Source: Micrasema longulum
Taxonomy: Eukaryota; Arthropoda; Insecta; Trichoptera; Brachycentridae
Direction of reading: 5' to 3'
DNA length: 64,000 nucleotides
Assembly: GCA_022494885.1 (NCBI GenBank)
Contig: JAGVSM010001124.1
Span: 186,001 to 250,000, forward strand
Shown: positions 22,365 through 32,754 of the stretch, piece after piece
Position numbering within the stretch: the first letter of the stretch is position 1
Layout of the letters: every line of letters begins with the position of its first letter
The notes under the pieces: generated by a model
What the model saw: the letters and a program-made list of their open reading frames with translations, nothing else
What the model was told of the DNA's origin: nothing
Database searches by the model: none
Translations under genes and position numbers: made by a program

Positions 22365-22992
22365 TGACAGAGCCAATACTCTACAACCATCAAATAGACT
22401 CCAAGACCTTGAAAAAGTGCAAGATTTTGTTCATTTAGGCTCATCCATCTCTGCGGGCGGTGCATGCTCATTAGAAATTAAAAGACGCATCCTTATCGCA
22501 AAAAATGCCATGACTTGACTGACGAATTTTTGCAAGATCGGGGCATCTAGAAGGAAACTAAACTGTTCATAATGCGTACGCTTGTGTTTCTAATATTCTT
22601 AAATGACGCGGAAACGTGTACAATTAAAACACGTGAGGAGGAGAGAATAGATGCCTTCAAGATGTGGTGTTGGTGTTGAATGCTGAGAATACCATGGACA
22701 GCCAGAAGAACAAATATCGATATACTGGAGGAACTCAACGTAAAAGTTCGCCTATCGGCCGTATGCTGCAGTTCTTCGGACACTTAGCTAGACGTGACCC
22801 AGAAAATCTGGAGAAAATAATAATCACGGGCAGTGTACCAGGACGAAGAAGCAGAGGCAGAACTGCGGCTCGATGGATCGACCAGGTGAAAACAACGTCA
22901 CAGGCAACCATATATGGAGCTGTGGAGAGGGCGTAGAGCCGTGAAGAGTAGAGACGCTTTGTCAATGTAATGGCTGGTGAGAGTACCAATGA
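22365..22992 (+). mobile_element. RTE-like LINE ORF2 C-terminal part (second family)
   Basis: Joined by eye across frames, the plus strand gives VQDFVHLGSSISAGG, LEIKRRILIAKNAM, then WTARR-like and ISILEELNVKVRLS, then LQFFGHLARRDPENLEK, VPGRRSRGRTAARW and EEWRRF-like codons. These are the successive landmarks downstream of the palm in endonuclease/reverse-transcriptase LINEs (YLGS..., KRRI..AK..M, FGH.ARRD..NLEK, GRR.RGR...RW). Several frameshifts and stops are present. The tail joins directly to the family C LINE on the other strand. Confidence 0.8.
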
Positions 22993-23600
22993 TTTTTTTG
23001 TTTAACTTTTTGCATGTAATGTAATTTGTACATTGGCGGGCTTATTGGCAAATGGCAATTTCTTCCAACCAACCAATAAAATAAAAGTTTTATTTTTATA
23101 GTTCAAGTTACAGAACATATTCAATAGAAAAAAAAAGATTAAAAAGCTAAAGATATTTAAAAATAGAAATAAACGTATTTGTTTATAAATTAACTTAAAT
23201 CAAAACTATTACTCAATGGGAAAAAGGAAAAAAGAGGGAAAGGAAAGGAGGAGAGATTAAGGAAGAAAAAGGAGATGTTTCTTCAGACGTGATTTAAATA
23301 GAGATAATGTAGTAACATCTTTGATGGTGGATGGGAGATGATTCCACAGTGGAGCCGCATGGACACTATATGAGTTAGAGAAGAAAGAGGAATTGTGGAT
23401 GGGCATTAAGAGAGTGCCTTGAGAATTAGAACGAAGAGGTAAACCATGAACTGATAAGCGTTGAAATTTTTCACGCAGATATATATCCTATATAGGAGCG
23501 TTAGGACTATGAAGTACATTGAACAGAAGTGAGAGGGAGTGATAGTCTCTCCGCTGTCTAATTTTGAGCCATTTCAGTTGCCTACGATAACTATTCACGA
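22993..23600 (-). mobile_element. Family C LINE (CR1/Jockey-like) C-terminus and 3' UTR
   Basis: The minus-strand frame from about 23590 to 23270 has no start ATG. It reads LKWLKIRQRRDYHSLSLLF, one in-frame stop, LREKFQRLSVHGLPLRSNS, then YSVHAAPLWNHLPSTIK and LFKSRLKKHLL. The motif order R..VHGLPLR, ...A.LWN.LP..I, LFK..LK..L is the C-terminal end of CR1/Jockey-type reverse transcriptase ORFs. The 3' UTR on the same strand carries the ATTGCC hairpin (23044-23059). Other copies: 16867-17145 and 44515-45205. Confidence 0.85.
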
Positions 23601-23629
23601 CCCTCAGAACTGAAGAATGACAGATAAGA

Positions 23630-23959
23630 AATAAAACTCCTTCTTGTCAACGTTTCGACATCGTTACAGCTTCCATCATCCGGGCTGACGTAGTTTTAGT
23701 GACTTAAGCTAGGGTTTCCTAGGACAGCGGTGCCCGTATTTTAACGGCCGTAGTGAACGGTGATGCAGTGGACAGCCATCGTAAAGGTGATTAGAGAGTG
23801 GTTTCCTAGGAAAACGGTGTAAAATGGTGTTGATAACACCGTTTTCCTAGAAAACCACACTCTAGTCATCTTTACGACGGCTGTCCCAGCTGATGCAGTC
23901 ATCACCGTTCACTACGGCCGTTAAAATACGGGCACCGCTGTCCTAGGAAACCCTAGCTT
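23630..23959. mobile_element. Foldback palindrome with flanking GAAAC motif
   Basis: Arms 23706-23820 and 23836-23959 are near-perfect inverted copies (AAGCTAGGGTTTCCTAGG, ACAGCGGTGCCCG, ACGGCCGTAGTGAACGG). They surround a 15-base loop. Just outside the left arm, the minus strand reads GGATGATGGAAGC, then GATGTCGAAACGTTGAC, the same hairpin-GAAACGT signal seen in other foldbacks here. No coding sequence. Confidence 0.8.
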
Positions 23960-24585
23960 TAGTAAGTGTACTGCAGTCGTATGAGTTACGGCACAAATTC
24001 CTCGTACGACAATGTGTGTAATTTTCTTAATGCAGTGAATGACCTTACATGCATTATTTATAATTGGAGAAACAATAATTCGTCTAGTAATTACAGAATA
24101 CAATGGAAACTAGTCTACGTAATTTAATTGTAGATTGAGTAGGTATAACTTCTATATTTAGAATGCCTTGATATAATTACAATTAATTTAAAAACGAATT
24201 AATCGTATGCAAACGAAAATTTAAATTTGGAGATCTTTATATATTCGGGTAATAAGGGCAAAAATAACATCATTGTCAACCCCCTTATCAGAGAGACATT
24301 TTATATACATTGCAACAATCCCAACAAATCAATGATTTATGATTTTTGCTATTTCGAATATACCGCGTTATCTTTATTTTTATTATTTTTCTACCTAATT
24401 ATGTTAAGTATTAAAATCCCAAAGTAATTATAAAGAACTTTGTATAAAACAACTGTGTAATACGAGTATTAGGGTGTCCCAGAAAAATTAAAGTTTTATT
24501 TTTTCAATGCATACCCTCGTTATGCTTTAATATATTCAATAGAAAATAAAATTTCACGTAAATTGAATCACGGCATGTGATAAAG
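23960..24585. other. AT-rich DNA, nothing firm
   Basis: 24472-24495 (AGGGTGTCCCAGAAAAATTA) resembles a TIR type common in insect MITEs, but no partner end was found. Confidence 0.35.
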
Positions 24586-24790
24586 GTTTCAGCTCTTTGA
24601 CTTCACAAAAGTCAACAGATGGAAGAGTTGAGGAAATGTGGATGTTCAAACATGGGCAAAATGCTGAATGTTACACAGTATGTAAAGTAGCCACTTAAAC
24701 CAGCTAATGGCAGGTCATAAGCCCTGTAAATGCCTAGGCTTCCATATTCCCTTCTCAAAAATGTTTTTCCTCTCTGTTGAAATAAATTTA
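24586..24790 (-). repeat. Family D MITE-like repeat, copy 4
   Basis: TTTCAGCTCTTTGACTTC, GTCAACAGATGGAAGAG, CACTTAAACCAGC, GGTCATAAGCCCTG, GCCTAGGCTTCC. Inverted relative to copies 1 and 2. Confidence 0.8.
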
Positions 24791-25199
24791 AATATAAATT
24801 GGACATCCTTAAAATCAGTAGATTAAATGCCAATGAGTGAAAAAGCGTGAAATGCGACGAGCATTGTAGTTACTAATTTCGAAATCATTAGCACATGTGC
24901 ATTGTAAAGAATTCTTGTCTATGTGTGTGTGTGACACGAATAATCGTATGTGTGTGTGCCGAGTGCAAGATGTTGGATAGATGGATGGTGTTACGCAAAA
25001 ACGTGTCAAGCCAACCTCTTCTTCCTCCTGACTGTATGTCCCATTTACTTGGGGTCAGCCCTCCTAGTCCTAAGTCTTCTGGTCGACTTCTGGTTAACTA
25101 GAGCTGGGGCGTTCGTAAAACTTACACAAACACATTTAAAATCTACAGGATGTTGATTTTAAAAATACTACTTTTATTAAATTTTAACAAATGTGCTAT
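24791..25199. other. No recognised gene
   Basis: Short GT-rich runs at 24918-24955. The frames at 24895-25156 overlap each other and have no recognisable domain. Confidence 0.35.
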
Positions 25200-25640
25200 C
25201 TTTAAAAAATCTGTGTTGGAATAGAGGGTTGTGCATATGATAAAAAAAATGGGTTAATAAAATGTAATCTCGCACCGAGACTGTTTAATATTTTGGAAAA
25301 AGGTATTAAGCTCTCGAGGACAAAAATTATTTTCAAGAAAGGAGTTAAAGACTGGATTTTCGTTAGTGGGAGGAATTTGAGTAGGAAACTCATTGATGAT
25401 TTTCCGAATGTTTCAGTGAACTGTTTACCATATTGATGTGCCATATATATGTTTTTTTAAATATTTTTTGGTGTTTCTGATTTTATATTTGTGGTGATAT
25501 ACTCATGTGCCTGTGTCATATAATTGCTCGTCCCATCTCAACACAGGACTTTTAGTCCCATGGAGTTGGGACTTATTGTCTCAAATAATGTACACTAAAC
25601 TTATGCATGTAAATTAATAAATAAATAAATAATGTATTAA
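25200..25640 (+). repeat. Unclassified retroposon 3' end (family O), copy 1
   Basis: GGATTTTCGTTAGTGGGAGG, TTTTCCGAATGTTTCAGTG, TTTGTGGTGATATACTCATG, CCCATCTCAACACAGGAC, CTCAAATAATGTACACT and a terminal (AAAT)n. A shorter inverted copy is at 30140-30410. The tail indicates target-primed insertion; the parent LINE was not identified. Confidence 0.65.
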
Positions 25641-25689
25641 TTTATTTAAAATTAGTATTTTAAAAAATTTTAATAATAGTTTTTGTTCA

Positions 25690-26470
25690 TCATTAAAAAA
25701 AATATATTTTATTAATAATACATAATACAAAAAGGACATATTATACTCCCAGGAGTTATTAAAGAAATTCATTAGGGACCGTAGATAAAAAAAAAATATT
25801 TTTTGACATTATATAATATCATACATAGCAAATAATAATATATAAATTTATTTTTTAAATACAAGAAAATATATGTAAAATTAAAATATTTACACCTAAG
25901 CTACTATTCACATATAAACTCTTGATCGAGTACTAAATATTTGAGAGTTCTATTTCCATACTTATTACATACTTTTGGTACTACCAAGCCATCATTAGAC
26001 GTGAAGCGTGTATTATGGTTATGTTTGAGAGGAAACTTGAATGTATTACTATTAAATTGTTCCAAAATGATGCAAAGCCACAGTAGTCCTCGAACAGGCA
26101 GAGTTTTGATTGTTTTGTACAGGAGATCATTATTACTTCTTTGTTCGTAAATCTCTGCAGGTACAATTTGCTTAACTATAGAGTACTGTAGACCCTGGAT
26201 CATTTTAATATTAGTTTTAGTCGAATGTCCCCACGACTTTATACCATATCTTATTATTGATTCTACTAAAGAAAAATAAATAATTTTAAGAGTGATTTTA
26301 GGTAAAATAAAAGATAACTTATAAAAAGTACTCACAAGAGTCCGCAATCGATCACAAAGTTTAAATATATGACGATCCCATTTAAAATTATGGTTAATAA
26401 AAATACTCAAATACTTATACTCTTCCTCAAATTATATGAGTTCACAATTACATGTGTTAGAAATACAATC
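25690..26470 (-). mobile_element. LINE (Jockey/CR1-like) C-terminal ORF2 fragment
   Basis: The minus-strand frame (26410-25904, plus more upstream past an in-frame TAA at about 26432) reads EYKYLSIFINHNFKWDRHI, then YKLSFILPKITLKIIYFSL, ESIIRYGIKSWG, QGLQYSIVKQI and HNHNTRF. This is the Y.G..I..NF.W..HI - L..IY..L..S.I.YG...WG order that follows the palm domain in non-LTR elements. The polymerase motifs are missing. The 3' UTR and A-rich tail extend to about 25690. Confidence 0.8.
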
Positions 26471-27214
26471 ATGCAAGTAATTTGTGCAATGAGCACTAAT
26501 ATTAGGCTATGATATTTTTGATGTTATTCTCGACTTGTGAAAATACCCTTCTATCTCAGTTTGGGGTTGGTACCCACCCAGATATTAGATAGACGATAGA
26601 CCACAGCTATACAGTTACATAAATTGATGTTTGTATAAGCGTGTAAATAGTTAGGTGAAATCTCTTTATTCTTCTAAATGTGTTCTAAACTTTGCCGCCG
26701 ACACTTTTCAGAATATATGAACACCGATAAAGATTCATTGGTACCTAAGTCTTTTACAAATTATTTTATTTTATTTTTCTGGTAAAAACAAAACACATTA
26801 TGGAATTCATACAATGGTTACAATATGTCGGTAGAAATATATCCATTAAATGTGTCTAATTATAATCAGAGAATAATTTTTATTATAACATTATAATATT
26901 TACTCTAAGTACTAGTTTTAGTCACAAAAAATTGAGTATATATATTTAGGGTGTGTGAGTGTGTGTGTATATGTGTATGGGTGTGTGAGTATTGTATGTA
27001 TGCAAGAGTGTGTAGTGAATATAAGTGGACTTATTGAACAACGATTATAAAAAAATTATCTGTTTAAAAAAAAAAAACCTTAATGAGGAAACCTATCAAC
27101 CACCTTATTGATCGATGTAAAATTGTCAAGATTGTTAAGAACTCTCCGGCCTAAAATCCAAATTTAAAAATATGTAAAAAAAATTAAAAAGAATTAAAAA
27201 CCAATATGTATCAT
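26471..27214. other. AT-rich DNA with a GT-repeat
   Basis: 26945-27015 is an imperfect (GT)n run with GTGTGTGAGTGTGTGTG. Upstream 26760-26790 is (TTTTA)n-like. No gene. Confidence 0.45.
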
Positions 27215-27316
27215 TATTCACAGGGATCTGTCACAATAGATATTCACATTATGTAACTATAAGGCTGTATTCTGATAAAAAGGAGGGAAATCGCATTAAA
27301 AAAATAAAGTTAATAT

Positions 27317-27870
27317 TTAAAAAAAAAATAAAGTTAAAGTTTCCCCGGAAGGGTAAGCATAGAGGAAAGAACGCCACATCACTCTATTTTTGCATACAGA
27401 TCTCGCTTCCTCTACATTCATACATCTTCTCATGCACGCGCGCCGATTACTCCGACTTTTGACATGGCCGCCTTCAAGTATTTGTTGGATTTGATCATGC
27501 TTTATCTTTCTCGGTCTTCCTCGGTCTTCCTCTATTTCTGCATCCATCAACATTCACATGTTAAATATTCTTAGCCGTTCTTTCGCTGTCCATTCATTCT
27601 ACATGTCCAAACCAGCGCAGAGCTCCTTCCTTGATTTTGTCGACAATGCTCGTCTCAGCCTTACATAATGTACGGATCTCAACATTTGTGCATCTATCGT
27701 ACATAGTTAAAGCTATATTTAGGAGAATTTTGATTTAAACAACTTTAAACTGCCATCGCATTTCGACAGCATTCGGCCTACTTCCATCCCTGTTTTTCCA
27801 AGTCCATACTTTGCTCCCATACATCAGGGTCGGGACCAGGACTCCGTTGTGAACTGCTAATTTTTCCTCT
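27317..27870 (-). mobile_element. RTE-like LINE 3' end, copy 3 (longest)
   Basis: The minus strand reads HNGVLVPTLMYGS from about 27865, an RT thumb landmark upstream of the part kept in the other copies. It continues with IVDKIKEGALRWFGHVE, CRNRGRPRK, and NRRACMRRCMNVEEARSV to AYPSGE. A GRPRKTEE-like duplication adds a second AAGACCGAG unit, and several stops are present. The tail region at 27317 is AAAATAAAG-rich. Confidence 0.85.
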
Positions 27871-27924
27871 TGCGACATAATGCGATACTTGCGACGATAC
27901 TTGCGACATATAATAAATATTAAA

Positions 27925-28005
27925 AAACTTTATTTTTAACCGCTTATTTTTTTTTTCTACCAACCGGTTTCAAAACTTCACAAGCTTCTTTATCAAGGTA
28001 TAATT
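27925..28005 (-). repeat. GAAACCGG hairpin-motif fragment
   Basis: Minus strand: CTTGATAAAGAAGCTTGTG, AAGTTTTGAAACCGGTTGG, TAGAAAAAAAAATAAGCGG. Related in layout to 13395-13482. Confidence 0.4.
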
Positions 28006-28107
28006 AACAAACGAATCTTATCCTATTTTATTTTAACAGTGTTTACTAAATATTAAATTGAGTTATCAGATCGATATGTGTAGATTTAATATTTAGAAAC
28101 TCTAATT

Positions 28108-28545
28108 AATGATTTTTCACAAAAATGGCTCTATACAGGGTGGTCATTAAACGCTGTCACATCCGAAACCACGATGATCAGTATGAGCAAGAAGACATAT
28201 TGGCACATTAAAATAGTTTTTTAGAAATAATAAAATTTATAAAAATAAAATATCAGAAAAAGCAAATGGTTGCTTACTTCTGCAGGGGAAAAGCAAGGAG
28301 AGGGGAGGGGGAGTCTGGTGTGCTGACACTGCGCGGCCGCGCTCCTCTAACTTCTCACCTGCAGAAGTAAGCAACCATTTGTTCTTTTAAATAAATTTAT
28401 TTTTAAAAGTTTTCTTCGTTAAAAATATTTGTTTAAATCTGCTAATATGTCTTCTTGCTCGTACTGATCATCGTGGTTTCGGATGTGACAGGGTTTAAAG
28501 AACACCCTGTATAAATCAGCCAATTATTATTATTATTATCTTGAA
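28108..28545 (+). mobile_element. L2-type LINE tail interrupted by a MITE
   Basis: GATTTTTCACAAAAATGGCTC before the CAGGGTG element and AATCAGCCAATTATTATTATT after it together restore the L2-type tail seen at 34365-34445. The LINE body upstream is lost. Confidence 0.8.
28136..28509. mobile_element. CAGGGTG long-TIR MITE, full copy 1
   Basis: 374 bp with inverted arms of about 160 bp. Left: CAGGGTGGTCATTAAACG, CACATCCGAAACCACGATG, AAATGGTTGCTTACTTCTG, CAGGGG. Right: the inverse, closing in AACACCCTG. Flanked by TATA on both sides; comparison with intact L2 tails shows the true duplication is TA. The G+C-rich centre (GAGGGGAGGGGG, GCGGCCGCGC) is unlike the arms. Non-coding. TA duplication and CAGGGTG ends suggest the Tc1/mariner superfamily, an inference. 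Confidence 0.85.
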
Positions 28546-28775
28546 CATTTGTTATACATGTGTGAGCATGTATTTTTGTTCGAGAGTAAATTGTTTGTTT
28601 GGTTCGTAGGTAAAGTAGAAAGTCTGCGTTAAACAATAATTATGAAAACATCACGACACCGGCTCTGTCGTGTTCACTACAATAAACAATACTCGTTATA
28701 CAATATTATTTTTGGTATGTGTATATATATTTACATATTTATACACACACAATTCTGGCAGTTCTGGCAGTCTTC

Positions 28776-28856
28776 TATGACAGGTCATAAGCCCTGTAAA
28801 CGCTCGAATATCCATAATCTTGAAACAAAAATTCTACCCATCTCTGTAGTGATATA
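28776..28856 (-). repeat. Family D fragment, copy 5
   Basis: ATGACAGGTCATAAGCCCTG, TAAACGCTCG, then CATCTCTGTAGTGATAT. Only one end of the element. Confidence 0.65.
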
Positions 28857-29216
28857 AATAATAATACTCGTTATATTTACACTCGGTATTGTAGGTACCT
28901 GTTCTGCATGTTTTGTGTCTATTGCTCACGGCTCATCCCGTCCAGTCCATCTCTAATCTCCACTGAGTTATACTAACCTCAATAGACAAAGAAACACGTT
29001 TTCACTCAACAATTATGTAGGAAAATACAATAATCGGTTGCACGTATCGAATACTGAAGAAAATATAATAAATCACAATATTTTATATACACCGGAACCT
29101 ATTTTGCCGCGGGGATACTTTCCACGCAGTAGCGTGCAAAAAAATATACTGAAAACAAAACAATGCAATTTTTTTATTTGAAAAAACATTATTTTACTGC
29201 ATATTGTCCCCTTATC
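28857..29216. other. Nothing recognised
   Basis: No shared repeat or coding frame. Confidence 0.35.
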
Positions 29217-29220
29217 TTAA

Positions 29221-29649
29221 CACTTTGAGCACCGGCCGAATACACATAGAATATACATTCTGCCCGTCCCGTTTTTGTGAAATTTCATGCTTTGTGAAGG
29301 GTTTCTTAAAGTGTCATAATTATGAAACTACTCAATTGAAACAATTTAATAAGTAATTTTTGTATGATAGTTTGACAACATTGGCCTTTATGGAGAGCCA
29401 CATTGCAATTTTCGCACATATACAGGGTCTCACTCCTTTTTTGTGATTTGTATCCCGGAGCCGTGTAAACACGTGATTATAATAACCACGCATTGTGTCC
29501 CGGTCCCGTGTTTTCACGTGGTATACTAGCAGAAAAAAAATACGAATAAAAGTCACTAGAAGTCAATAAAATGCACTTTTTTAGACAGCTAGAGACGCAA
29601 CGCGTGGTTATATAATCACGTGGTTTACACGGCTCCGGGATACAAAGTG
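29221..29649. mobile_element. TTAA-flanked piggyBac-like MITE
   Basis: 429 bp bounded by TTAA at 29217-29220 and 29650-29653. The ends are CACTTTGAGCACCGG and CCGGGATACAAAGTG, giving a 7-bp perfect TIR (CACTTTG) plus partial similarity. Inside is a 53-bp inverted pair, TTTGTATCCCGGAGCCGTG with AAACACGTGATTATA (29446-29500) and its inverse (29592-29647). TTAA duplication is diagnostic of piggyBac-type transposition. No transposase remains. Confidence 0.7.
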
Positions 29650-29656
29650 TTAACCT

Positions 29657-30139
29657 AATTGGTTGAGAATTATGGGTATGCATTGTTAAAATATTGTCAC
29701 ACTTCAAAATCGTCCATTAGTATCCTTTGATCATCCGCCACAATAAGACCTAGGGTAATGAATCGCGCGTTTATTTTATTGAAAGAATGCCACGTCATAG
29801 ACTTTATTTACCAACCACCTGTGTCCTGTCTTCAGTTCCAGATCGGGGGCCTGTCCGAGTGTTGGTGCCGCTCGCAATTGACCAGTCGGACCACCGCAAT
29901 TCCATCAAGAACGAACCAGGTTAGTAGCATCCATTCCTAATCCATCTCATTCGTTGGGGTTGTGACCGATTGACACTGCATACCGCATATCGAGGATATT
30001 CACTTATTTCATAATCGTAGAAGCCCTAGGGCTTCGCCCCCCGCAATTTCTCGCCCGCATCCGCGTGGGAATTTGTTTTCCCGTCACCCGAACGGAAAAA
30101 AACATTTTATAATTATTAACCACGAAGTTAGCTACACAT
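29657..30139. other. GC-richer patch, no identified gene
   Basis: 29815-29930 is more GC-rich and open on the plus strand for about 60 codons. It has no recognisable domain and could be an LTR or old exon. 30010-30060 carries CGCCCCCCGCAATTTC. Confidence 0.35.
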
Positions 30140-30410
30140 TATTTATTTACATACATTAGTTTATTGTACATTATTTGAGACATAAGACAACTCCAGAGGA
30201 CTAAAAGTCCTGTGTTGAGATGGGACGAGCAATTAGTTGAGACAGATACATGAGTATATCACCACAAATATAGGATCAGAAACACCAAAAATTATTTAAA
30301 AAAACATATTTATGACACATCGATATGGTTAACAGTAAACTCAAACATTCGGAAAATCATCAAGGAGTTTCGCACTCAAATCCCTCCCACTAAGGATAAT
30401 CCAGGCCAAT
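30140..30410 (-). repeat. Family O retroposon 3' end, copy 2
   Basis: Inverse of 25350-25630: TACATTATTTGAGACATAAG, GTCCTGTGTTGAGATGGG, ATACATGAGTATATCACC and CCCACTAAGGATAATCCAG. It abuts the Jockey-like LINE that follows. Confidence 0.65.
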
Positions 30411-30411
30411 T

Positions 30412-30829
30412 ACAGCAATACTTAACGCTATAAGTGATGTCCCATCTCTGTTGCAATATTTTTTTTTCACGTCCCAACCATGACAACAGAAGTCAAAATC
30501 TACTATTTATCAAATCTTCTAAGAGCAACTTTTGTTTTTATGCCCCAATGTCCATAATGTGTAGATTAGTCAATTCGTCGCATAACTTGGAACTCTTTGG
30601 GATAGATTTTCCGGCTTTTCTTGGATCTCTTTGTTACTTAAACAGTGTGGGATGAAGATGTATTGTCATAGTTTAACTCTAAGTCCCATAATATATGTTT
30701 ATCGTATTTATGAATATATTTTATAGCATTATTTTATTTCCCTTGTTCGTCTTTGCTACATAGTTTTATGTTATTTTTGTTCAGTTTCTTGTCTATTTGT
30801 TTCTTTATGTAACGGACGTTCATGAGACG
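30412..30829 (+). mobile_element. Jockey-like LINE 3' end, copy 2
   Basis: Begins ACGCTATAAGTGATGTCCC and continues ATGCCCCAATGTC, AATTCGTCGCATAACTTGG, GATAGATTTTCCGGC and GTGTGGGATGAAGATG, matching 13075-13330. Coding remnant is only the last codons before the stop. Confidence 0.8.
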
Positions 30830-31105
30830 TCCTCCCAAGATGGCGGGAACCCTCAGGTGTAAACAAGAGGCAAGTTGTGTTTAGGTTTTCCTGAGGCATG
30901 CGCAGCACGCAACACATGGCGGGTCCTCCGCCGAATCCTCAAAACGCTCGTTATAGGAAGCTGGTGCGCCCTGAACCTGTGATGTTTTAAAATAGTTCAT
31001 TTTTATTTAAACGTATTTTTATAAATATTTTCATACATTTTCGAGAGACTTCGCTCTCAATAAAACGTTCTTATTTTTACCGGGTATAAGAAAACGTTTT
31101 TCATA
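30830..31105. repeat. Promoter-like GC patch plus family G fragment
   Basis: 30836-30960 has CCAAGATGGCGGG, CATGCGCAGCACGC and ACACATGGCGGG. These resemble YY1-type (AAnATGGCGG) and NRF1-type (GCATGCGCA) elements. 30985-31105 is a minus-strand partial copy of family G (ACATTTTCGAGAGACTTCG, TTTTTACCGGGTATAAG). Confidence 0.45.
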
Positions 31106-31377
31106 TATTTAATATAAAACCTGTCAATCTAAACAGGTACCTACTCAATATAAACCGTATTATATGGAACTCGTTGCATATTTTATTTATTCAATATGTA
31201 CGAATTAAATTTTAAATTAAAATGCTTTATACCGAATAAAGTTTTAAAACTTACTATACTTTTTAAAATACAATAAAAACATCATAACTATTTTCATTTT
31301 ATTTTTTTTATAGTCAAACTTCTTACCAAGTTATCTCCTATACCCGTTTTTTAAATAAAAATACTCGTTTTAAATTA

Positions 31378-31572
31378 CATTTCATACATTCATTCACACA
31401 CATTCACATACACACACATAAATACAAACGTCGCACACATACGATTTTGTGAACTCTTTTCTTGTGTATTATTAGATTAAGAGTGGAATTTTTATTTTTT
31501 TTTAAAATATTTTTCTACTATTTTTTTATGTAATAGCTGTAAAAATTCCGAATAAATAAAAAAAATATACCA
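31378..31572 (+). repeat. Family E retroposon 3' end, copy 2
   Basis: ACATTCATTCACACACATTC, AATACAAACGTCGCACAC, AACTCTTTTCTTGTGTATT, TATGTAATAGCTGTAAAAAT and an AATAAATAAAA tail. Same order as 4735-5018. Confidence 0.7.
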
Positions 31573-31682
31573 AAATAATTATTAATTAAAATCACATTTA
31601 GGAAAACACCTTAAAACTATTACAAAATATCCCCTTCTTCACACATATACCTAAATTTCACAGCCTATAATACTTATACATC

Positions 31683-31905
31683 AAAACTCCAATTATCCGG
31701 ATTAATGAGTGCCAGATTTTATGGCTTTTAAAATAATACAGCGAATTCGAATCACGTTAAAAACTTACTTAAACATATCCAGCAAAGTTAATTGCACAAT
31801 TAAATTGAAATTAAAAACTTCTCCGTTATTTCTTTATTTCCTGATAACGATTAGGAAATTTATCAATCCAGATGATTGGAGTTCGGATAAACGGAGTTCT
31901 ACACT
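31683..31905. mobile_element. Tigger/pogo-like MITE remnant
   Basis: Left ACTCCAATTATCCGGATTAA and right TTGGAGTTCGGATAAACGG with AGTTCTAC are imperfect inverted repeats. GAACTCCG.TTATCCGA is reminiscent of Tigger/pogo ends. The terminal CAGT is not preserved. Confidence 0.4.
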
Positions 31906-32394
31906 TTTTTACATTTTAAATTAATGCTATTTTAATTTAAAAGTAGTAAAACAAAAAATAATATTTTTATCTTTATTAATGGAAGTTTGACGCCCTAAGA
32001 ACATGACATGTTCTTCCAAAATTTCCGTACTATTGTGTAATTGGGGGTAATTTCATAATTAATCACACCATAGCCTTTTAGGTCAGTCCTTTATCAAAGG
32101 ATTAAGATTGCGGAAGTGGATACACTTCCGCAATGCGGGAGTTTCGCTATTTAGTCCCCAGTTTGAAAAGAACATTCCGATACACCTAATATTAATATCA
32201 CCCGCAAGCTCGAGATAAATCTTAGTAGTTTTACAATACGATGCTTATGCCATTGTGATAACTTGATTACGATCGCCCTTCAAACCTTTCCAGTCAAAAT
32301 ATACTAGGGGTTTTCTTCTAACTGTGGAAAAGGTTAAGAACAATCCCGGGACTGTCTTACAATGGGAAATTAACAAAGTTATTGGAGTAAATTG
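31906..32394. other. No recognised gene or repeat
   Basis: Contains a short inverted pair with TGCGGAAGTG/CACTTCCGCA around 32110-32133 and nothing else of note. Confidence 0.35.
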
Positions 32395-32660
32395 GATGTA
32401 AAAAATTGTTTTCTCACGCGCGGTAAAATTTACACCATTTAAGTTTCTTGAAAATTTAATATAGAAAAAAATAATAAAAACGAACTACAATGAACGACGC
32501 CACTAGTTCTTCCGAACCAACCAATGAAAGGGTGTTTTGCAGTTCCGGTTTACGGGAGACAAACTCACCAATCAGCAAAACTGGCCGAGGACTTGAGACG
32601 TCACCCACGGAGTAATTTCAAAAGTACAAACTTTAAATTAATCATGGCTGATAACGCGAT
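32395..32660 (+). repeat. Family G repeat, copy 2
   Basis: AATTGTTTTCTCACGCGCGG, AAGTTTCTTGAAAATTTA, AACCAACCAATGAAAG, CCAATCAGCAAAACTGGCC and GACGTCACCCACGGAG. The block recurs at 30985, 40405, 43715 and 56725. It combines CCAAT-type and CRE-type sites in a conserved order. Non-coding. Confidence 0.7.
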
Positions 32661-32754
32661 ACATTATAATATTTTGACATAGTTTGATAGTCTATTAACA
32701 AATAATTTATAAATATATTTTTTTTAAAAAGCACTGAACTTATCATTGTCTATA

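Noticed and set aside
25202..25444. 80-codon minus-strand frame
   Set aside because: It runs antisense to family O, a retroposon with its tail on the plus strand. The second copy does not preserve it.
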